A DNA stretch of 64,000 nucleotides. It comes from Hordeum vulgare subsp. vulgare (Eukaryota > Streptophyta > Magnoliopsida > Poales > Poaceae). The translations under genes were made by a program, and so were the position numbers. Positions 57,620-64,000 of the stretch are shown here, one piece after another. The stretch is taken from NCBI RefSeq assembly GCF_904849725.1, contig NC_058524.1:354389823-354453822 (forward strand). Reading direction: 5' to 3'. Within the stretch, counting starts at the first letter, position 1. Each line of letters begins with the position of its first letter. The notes beneath the pieces are model-generated. The model did no database searches, had not been told where the DNA came from, and saw nothing but the letters and a program-made list of their open reading frames with translations.

Positions 57620-60600
57620 GGATTGCTTCTTCTCGATAGAGTTCCGAAAGCGTCCGGAGTGTGAGGATTCGTTCTACTACGTTGGTTCGCCTTATTCACA
57701 GATTCGTTCTTCTTCCAAGCAGGATCTGAGGCAAGGTGATCATTTCCCTAGATACCACTACTATCATTACTTTTCTAGTTATCTCATTTCTATCGTTATG
57801 TCTCGTTACATACCACCTGAATGTGAAGCCCCCCAACATTGCCATGAAAAGCCTCTAACCCCTCCACATCCTAGCAAACCTTTCTTTGGCTATGTTACCT
57901 CTTGCTCAACCCCTCTTATAGCATTGCTAGTTGCAGGTGCAAATTGCTTCCATGTGAAAACATGAATTTCTTGAGATATGACAATATTATTGCTATTTAA
58001 TTTAATGCACAAATATACTTGGTAAAAGGTGGAAGGCTTGGCTTTTTGTCTCGGTGTTTTGTTCCACCTTTGCCGCCCTAGTTACTTGTGTACCAGTATT
58101 ATGTTCCATATTAATCACTCCTAACATGCTTGGGGTTGTTATGGGGACACCCTTAAAATTCTTCTGGCAAGGCCCAACTTTGGTACTACATTTTCCTAAT
58201 AAATAATAAACCTGCATAGGGAGTAATTAACCCGTGGATAATTAATCAACAACCAGGGCCAGTGCTCCTCATGAGTGTTGGTCCAAATTAGAGCACTATG
58301 CAGGGCGACCGCAGGGCACCTCGGGTGATTTCTATCAGGCCTGATCGTGTCCTGAGAACAAGATACACTCCTCCTATCGGGTTCGTCGACACGTTGGGTG
58401 GCCTTGCTAGATTTGTTTTACCTTTTATGAAATATCTTGTGCACCGGGATTCCGAGGATACTTGGGGCTATCTGGATGTTGAGTTCTTCCATCGGAATTC
58501 CAAGCAGACTACGGTCTTTTCTCCGTGGTTGAGGTTTTCCATGCAGCTTGTTGCTAGTTTGTGATGAATGACTTGGAGCACCCGTGCAGGGTTAAATCTT
58601 TCTGAGAGTCATTCCCGCGGTTATGTGCCAACATGGAAACTTTGTTTAACATTCGGTCATAGCAAACTTGAAGTAAACACAATTAAAATATGCCAACTAT
58701 GTGAGTAACTGTGATTCTCTCTAGTCGTGAGTTCTAAATCCGAGAGAGGACACAGTGGGGTTATGTTTGACTTGTAATTAGGTGTTCACGATCACTTCTT
58801 GATCATTATTAGTTCACTACTGTTTATGCGTAGATCACCCCCACCTCTTGTTCTTGTACTCATAAGTTAGCCACTCAAATAAATGCTTAATGCTTGATGC
58901 AGCCTCACCATTTAACCGTACCTCACAAATTACACTTTGCTAGTCTTGTTACCTTTGGAAATGCGGTAGCTAAGTCCCTGTGGCTCACAAATTACTACAA
59001 CAAGAGTTGCTGGTACAGGTAATGCGATGCTTTGAAGTGAGCGCGATGATTCTTCTATTTGTAGTTTCTTTTTCGTCGTCATCGTCGATCATAGCATGGG
59101 TTCCAGGGCACCAGCCTAGAATAGCAAGGATGGACGTCGTTCTTTTCTCATATGATTTCGTTCGTAGTCACACCCTGCTCTTCTGACTGCTGGCGAAATG
59201 TATGTTTGTATTGAGATGATCATGATTAGCTTGTGGTGAGTGTAAGCCAATTCCATCTATTCATCTCTTATTTAGATGTACCTGTAATGATACCCATTCT
59301 CGTGAAACAACGAGATGCGCTTCTATCCCTATCAAGGCCCTCGTGCCAAAATAAGGATAGGATTGCATCTTGGGCTTTACAAGTTGGTACGAGAGAAATA
59401 CCAATCTAGGAGCCCCTTGATTGATCAAACTTGGACAACTCGAGTCTAGTGAAACACTAATTTGATTCTAGTTATATATCGGAGCGTAGGATTCTTTTTA
59501 ATCCTTTTTTATGCTTGGGTGAGGATCCTGACATAGTAATTTTAATTTTACCCCTCTTCTGACTCAATTTGTTTTACGATCACGCGAGTATTTTGGAATA
59601 TCTATGATGCTGACGCGACGGAGTTCTATACTTGGTGCCTCCTGTTTGCGAGCAGTAGAGCTCTAGGGGATTCTTGACACATTGTTATCGTTATGTTTCC
59701 TTAGTATCTCAGGATGGAGGATGTTCGAAATTGCTATAATACTCTTTGTGGTGAGAGGAGTTTGGCATCACCCAGTACTGGGTAGAGCGTCTAATGTACT
59801 GCCATACTTGGTATTTGTGATTGCGAGGGTCTGAGGTAGATCACTTAAGAGATCTCTGGTTATTTGTTGACAGATGTGATACACTGGATGGGTAGTATTA
59901 TTGCTAGGAGTTGAGTGATTTGTTTATTAATTACTTCGTGTATCCATTGGACCAGATTGCATAACCAGAAAGATTTCGGGAGTTCTCAGGAGGTAATTCC
60001 AGTAGTTACCTAGGATTATCTTCCAAGAGATGCATAATGTGAGGTTGGGGTTCGACAACTAGTGGTTTCTTTGTTCATGGACTTTCTTACATAGGACAGT
60101 CTCCACATGCTTAGTTAAGCCTTGTTGTTCGCTACGCCCACGGAGCATATTCAAGCATTATTTCAATATGGCAATCCAATGTACGATCAACCCCGTGCGA
60201 GCGTTACCACAAAAATATCGGACGAAATCTTTGTCATGAATTTGTTTCTGGCTTAATCTACAAGCCTCATCCTTCTTTTTTTGGACATTGGTAATTCGAG
60301 CTGCTTCGATGTGAAGTGGTGATTTCATATCTTTCCTAAGCGGCGATCGCATATTTCTATGGGAATGTTAATCTTTTTGCTCAATCAAATTGTCATGTTA
60401 ATTATGTCCAATAAGTGTGCTTCTCTTCGAGTCATTTCAATCTTCTCCAATAATTGCAAAATCCATCCTCATATTTATTTCCGTAGTTTATCTCATCTGT
60501 TCCAAGTTGTCTTTATTTTTTCCCACCCTCCCGCCCTTTTTCTTCAAGGATTAAATTCTCATCCAAGTGCCTTTCTTTCATTATTGCTTCCGCTATCTTT

Positions 60601-61084
60601 TCTATTGTATCATATCTGGTGATTCATTGTGAAGATGCTTTAGTGCTAAGTTCATCATTTCTTCGTTCTTGTTTTCTTCCCCGGTGGATTCAATTCAAGC
60701 TTGCGGTGTTCATCATATTCTTTTATTCATTAAATGCTTCCTTTGTTGGAAATTCTTAGCCAAGCCTCTCTTGTTCATTCATCCCTCGCTATTCTATCCG
60801 GAGTAATGAAGATGTCTCAAAAGATTTGTGTTTCCATTCAAATCCTTACAAATTATTTCGAGGGTCTCATCTCATCAAGTTTTCATTATACCGGTGCAAT
60901 ATATCCTTCTAAGCAATCTATTCAATGGTGTTTTCTTTGAGTGATCCCATAACCCACTGGGTTTTCCCACGATCTTACGTGGTTGCTCTAATGATTTTCG
61001 GAGATGTCCTCAAGCTCTTCTTAATATGACGTAAGAATGAATTTCATTAGTCATATTCCTTCTGGATGATCACTTCTAAATCAT
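57620..61084 (+). repeat. E5 tandem duplication, copy 2
   Basis: A second copy of the LTR-end/interior segment, with its own LTR end at 59381 and primer-like site at 59385. The junction CATTATCT|GGATTGC at 57619/57620 joins interior sequence to mid-LTR sequence. Confidence 0.9.
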
Positions 61085-62164
61085 CTTCATCATCGTCTCA
61101 ACCTTTTCAAATTCATTGTTCCGTAGTGTCCTAGTAAGTTTTGGTGGTGTTTCTCATCATCATTCCCAGCTAGAAGACCGAAGCAGAGTTCCTCTTATAT
61201 CTTTGTCTCTTCTCTGAAGATTCGTCATCTCAGCTTGTTGTGATCCTCTTAAACTGTTTTCGGTCATGAGAAAGTTCTTGCTTATCTATCCGGTGCATTT
61301 CAGAGTTGCTTTCATTTCTCGATCCTCCAAAGGCCATCATTTTATATGATTTATTCGTTCTCAGCTTTCAGCTTTCGTTCTCAAATTCTTCTCAATTGTT
61401 GTTTCTTCTTTCGTATCTCAATTATTTCAGCGCCTCATTCAAGTTCCTTGCTAGATGGCTCATGATCTCTTTGTTCTCATGTATTCCTTTCATTTGTGTA
61501 TCATGTTCATTTGTGAATCTTACCGGTGTTGTCGTTCAAGATGCAATATCTCTCTTCTATCCTTTTCAAGAAGAATAAGTGGTATGCTAAAGCCGTTTCT
61601 TTTCATCAAATTAACTTGATGAAGGAGAGGCATAACATAATTCTTATTGTTGTTTCCTTGAAGTGATTTCAATCCTTCTTCCCGAGTTGCCCATGATACC
61701 GATTCGTGATTCTAAGTTAGTCATCTCTTATTTTTTGTAGTTTCAACTTTTTCTCAAGTCTCTCTTCGCAAAATTCCATCTAAATCTTTGTAGGTCATAA
61801 TCTTATTCTTTTCAACCTTCATTGTTTTGATCATTCTTTTGTTCCCGCGGTTGCTCTCTTAGATTCATCATTGCATTTTGTTAAGATCATGTTCTTTCCT
61901 TGATTGTCCTTTTAACCGGACTGTTATGTTCTCTTTTCAAACTCTTTCCTTGTTTTGAAGTTTTGTCTCTTTTCCTACCGAACTACTCCGATATTTCTTT
62001 TGAATTCTTCCTTTTTCCTCGTGCTATTCCTCATCTCTTGCAACCTTTAAGCTTCCTTGGTTTCACTCATTTTTCAAAGAAGGAACTAAGTTTTACCTCT
62101 TGCTTTCCTCTTCCCCTTCTCATTTTAAGATCTCGGGGCAAGATCTTTTGTTAGTGGAGGAGAG
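61085..62164 (+). other. E5 interior, unique 3' part
   Basis: It follows copy 2 only. It is T/C-rich and has no supported ORF. It ends with a purine-rich tract GTGGAGGAGAG (62154-62164), the likely polypurine tract before the 3' LTR. Confidence 0.65.
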
Positions 62165-64000
62165 TTTAAAAGCCCAGAACTGACACACCGGAAAATTCCC
62201 TTTTTTGTTTCGTTATCGTTATGTGATTTATTTGATTGTCGCATTCATCATTGCATCATGTGCATCATCCACATTGCATGAGCCCTCCCTTGCAGTCATT
62301 TTTTCCAAAACTTGCATCCATTATTAGATGTCGGTTCTCTCCGTTCTCGTCCACGACCATTTCGGGACCAACCACACACGCACGCGCTCGCGGGATTGCT
62401 TAAATAATGTTTTTAAAAGTGTGCATAAAACATTCTTGGAATGAGTTAAAATTTAGCGTGCGGTCTTATTTTAATGTAGGTAGACCGCCTCTCAAATTAC
62501 AATGCATTTGGAGATCGTTTGATACATGTACCGTTAAACATATAGCGGTACTATAGTTGGTCAAATTGTCGGACATTTCTGTTTGTAAAAAAACCTGTCA
62601 TTTGCCACAATCTTCTCTCTCATCCCTAGTTAGCCCATCTACAAAACCCACCATAGCCCACCTAAAAAACCCCATGACTCGAACCGTCCGATCAAGATAG
62701 AAGGTCTCGAATCGTTGCTAAACCCCCCTCCAAAACGTAGTTACCCCACTATATAAAGGAAGTTACCCAATCTGCATGTGGCCAAAGCCTAGTCTTGCAT
62801 CATTTCCGCGCAGCCGCGAGCCTACCCAACATGTCGCCGCCACCGCCTCCCACATCCAGCCGCCACAGCCCGCGAAAACCTAGATCGGGGCCTCGAAAAG
62901 CCCATCCGAGCCGGAGTCACGCCGCCACCTCCCACTACATGGAGCGGACCTCCCATGGCTCCTCGTGCCCGAGCTCCCTCTGCTGCCTCCTTGCCCCTCG
63001 CCTTGTTGATGACCCCGCCGGAGAAGCCGCCGGATCAGCCACATGCCATAGACGCCATGGTCGTGCCTCGTTGCTTCTCGCACTAGCCACCATGGCCTCA
63101 AACACTACCGGCAGTGATGGGAACCCGAGCCCGCAGCTCGCTGCCTCACCCCACTCGTTGGTCCTCGCCACCAACCAGAGCCGCCGCCGCCACCCTTATA
63201 TCCGGCCGGGACCAAGTCCCGACGGCCAGGTCCGGCCTCGCCCCTCCCGCCGGCCACTCAAAGCCACCGATCTGTCATGGCCTCCTGCATCGTGCAGGTT
63301 CACGAGGGAAACGACGCCCAACAGTCGCTCGCCCGAGTGTGGGCCACCGGGGGCGCCACGCCCAACTCCGACTTCACCCAAGCACAGTGCGCTCCGAGGC
63401 CTGCTGTGCCGCGTCGCCTCGTGTGTGCCTCACCATCCCGAGCCGGCCCAGCCTCCCAAAGCTTCCATGGCTTTGGGCCACGAGGTGACCTCCGCCTTGC
63501 TATGCCACGCCCCGGGCACATTTTGATTATACAACGCCTATGCACTATAGGGCCACTCGGATTTGGTCCATTTCGTTTTTTTATGTCGCGGTGAATTTGT
63601 CTATTACTAAAGGATTTACAAAATTGCAGAATAGTTCCTCATATTCATCATTTAATAACTTGAGAACCGTGCATCATACTAAAATGATTTCAATGTGTAA
63701 AATGTTTAGAATTTTGTACCAATTTGCATTATGCCATGTTAAAAACGGTTTAATTCATAACTAAATAACCGTAGCTTCGAATTAAGTAAACTCTATATGG
63801 AAAATGTTGCGCTTGATATCCTCTACATGATTGTGGCATTTTCATGCATAATATGATGCATGTACAAGCCCAAATCTATGTTGCAAGTGCTTCCTGAATA
63901 ATCATAAAAACTGATATTTTATCCGAACTTGGCATGATGATTGCATCTAATCCGTCGGTCTTTCGCATGTGATTCCTTCGTGGAATGCGATCTATGTGAT
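62165..64000 (+). repeat. E5 3' LTR, leaves the window
   Basis: It aligns to 17379-19041 and then to 52638 onward. The first bases are altered (TTTAAAAGCCC against TGTAACAACCC). A TATA box CTATATAAAGG lies at 62749. The GC-rich leader 62800-63520 is open for 243 codons in one frame, but the matching part of the first LTR is not. About 3.1 kb of this LTR should follow beyond 64000. Confidence 0.88.
62750..62757 (+). promoter_or_regulatory. E5 3' LTR TATA box
   Basis: ACTATATAAAGGAAGTTACC matches the first LTR at 17973 with its downstream leader. Confidence 0.7.

Larger units (their letters stand above)
17379..64000 (+). mobile_element. E5: large non-coding LTR retrotransposon (LARD, Sukkula-like)
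   Basis: The 5' LTR starts TGTAACAACCC (17379) and ends GTTACA (55925). It is split by E6 at 19042-52637. A tRNA-Met-like primer site (55929) and a non-coding interior follow, then a purine-rich tract GTGGAGGAGAG and a second LTR from 62165 that leaves the window. Excluding E6 the LTR is about 4.94 kb; the interior without its duplication is about 2.8 kb and codes for nothing recognisable. Long LTRs with a short non-coding interior are the hallmark of LARD elements such as barley Sukkula (known from the literature, assigned by memory). The left target duplication would be AATAC (17374-17378). Confidence 0.8.

Noticed and set aside
54875..58564. Similar ORFs (LARFVLPF...KYLVHR) at 54875-55114 and 58298-58564
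   Set aside because: They are the two copies of the tandem duplication; replacement changes are as common as silent ones, so no sign of a protein under selection.
62795..63526. 243-codon Pro/Ser/Arg-rich ORF in the E5 3' LTR
   Set aside because: It is in a GC-rich LTR leader; the corresponding part of the 5' LTR (18030-18720) is broken and the residue pattern is what random GC-rich DNA gives.

Overview
This window is intergenic DNA from a large grass genome, most likely the wheat/barley/rye/Aegilops group (Triticeae). I find no ordinary host gene, no rRNA or tRNA gene and no CRISPR array. Almost every base belongs to Ty3/gypsy-type LTR retrotransposons inserted into one another. The Triticeae call rests on LTRs that start or end with TGATACGTCTCC/CGTATCA and on very long (about 4-5 kb) TGT...ACA LTRs. 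Family names from memory (Sabrina/WHAM-like, Sukkula-like) are tentative, so elements are labelled E1-E8 and S1.

Left part, 1-17378. E1 (minus strand, from before the window to 8970) is an Athila-lineage element with a decayed gag-protease. Its LTR is split by S1, a 3.9 kb solo LTR (3976-7852, target duplication AATAT). E1 sits in the interior of E2 (minus, 8971-14024), an element with one decayed ORF of unknown function and no visible gag or pol. E2 abuts E3 (plus, 14025-17378), the LTR end and gag start of a third family, which is split by solo LTR E4 (15256-16811, target duplication ATGCC).

Right part, 17379-64000. E5 (plus) is a large non-coding retrotransposon (LARD-like) with LTRs of about 4.9 kb. 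It carries an internal 3.45 kb tandem duplication and runs off the right edge. Inside its 5' LTR lies E6 (minus, 19042-52637, target duplication ATAAA), a Tekay-type chromovirus with 4.1-4.2 kb LTRs, a tRNA-Met primer site, an unusual extra ORF before gag, and a broken gag-pol with chromodomain. E6 holds two nested elements. E7 (minus, 24068-34227, target duplication TCGCC, in the integrase) is an Athila-type element with gag, protease, RT, RNase H, a nearly intact integrase and a further downstream ORF. E8 (plus, 37529-47065, target duplication CGTTC/CATTC, in gag) has gag-protease but no RT or integrase, followed by a second ORF.

By-eye LTR comparison gives a consistent order: E5 copies about 14% apart, E6 about 10%, E8 about 7%, E7 about 4%. 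The most interesting signal is a repeated design: E1, E7 and E8 each have, downstream of gag or pol, a block resembling their own LTR promoter, followed by an accessory ORF. In E1 and E8 this leader has matching GT...AG intron signals at equal spacing. With the extra ORF of E6 and the unknown ORF of E2, the window is rich in uncharacterised retrotransposon accessory proteins.
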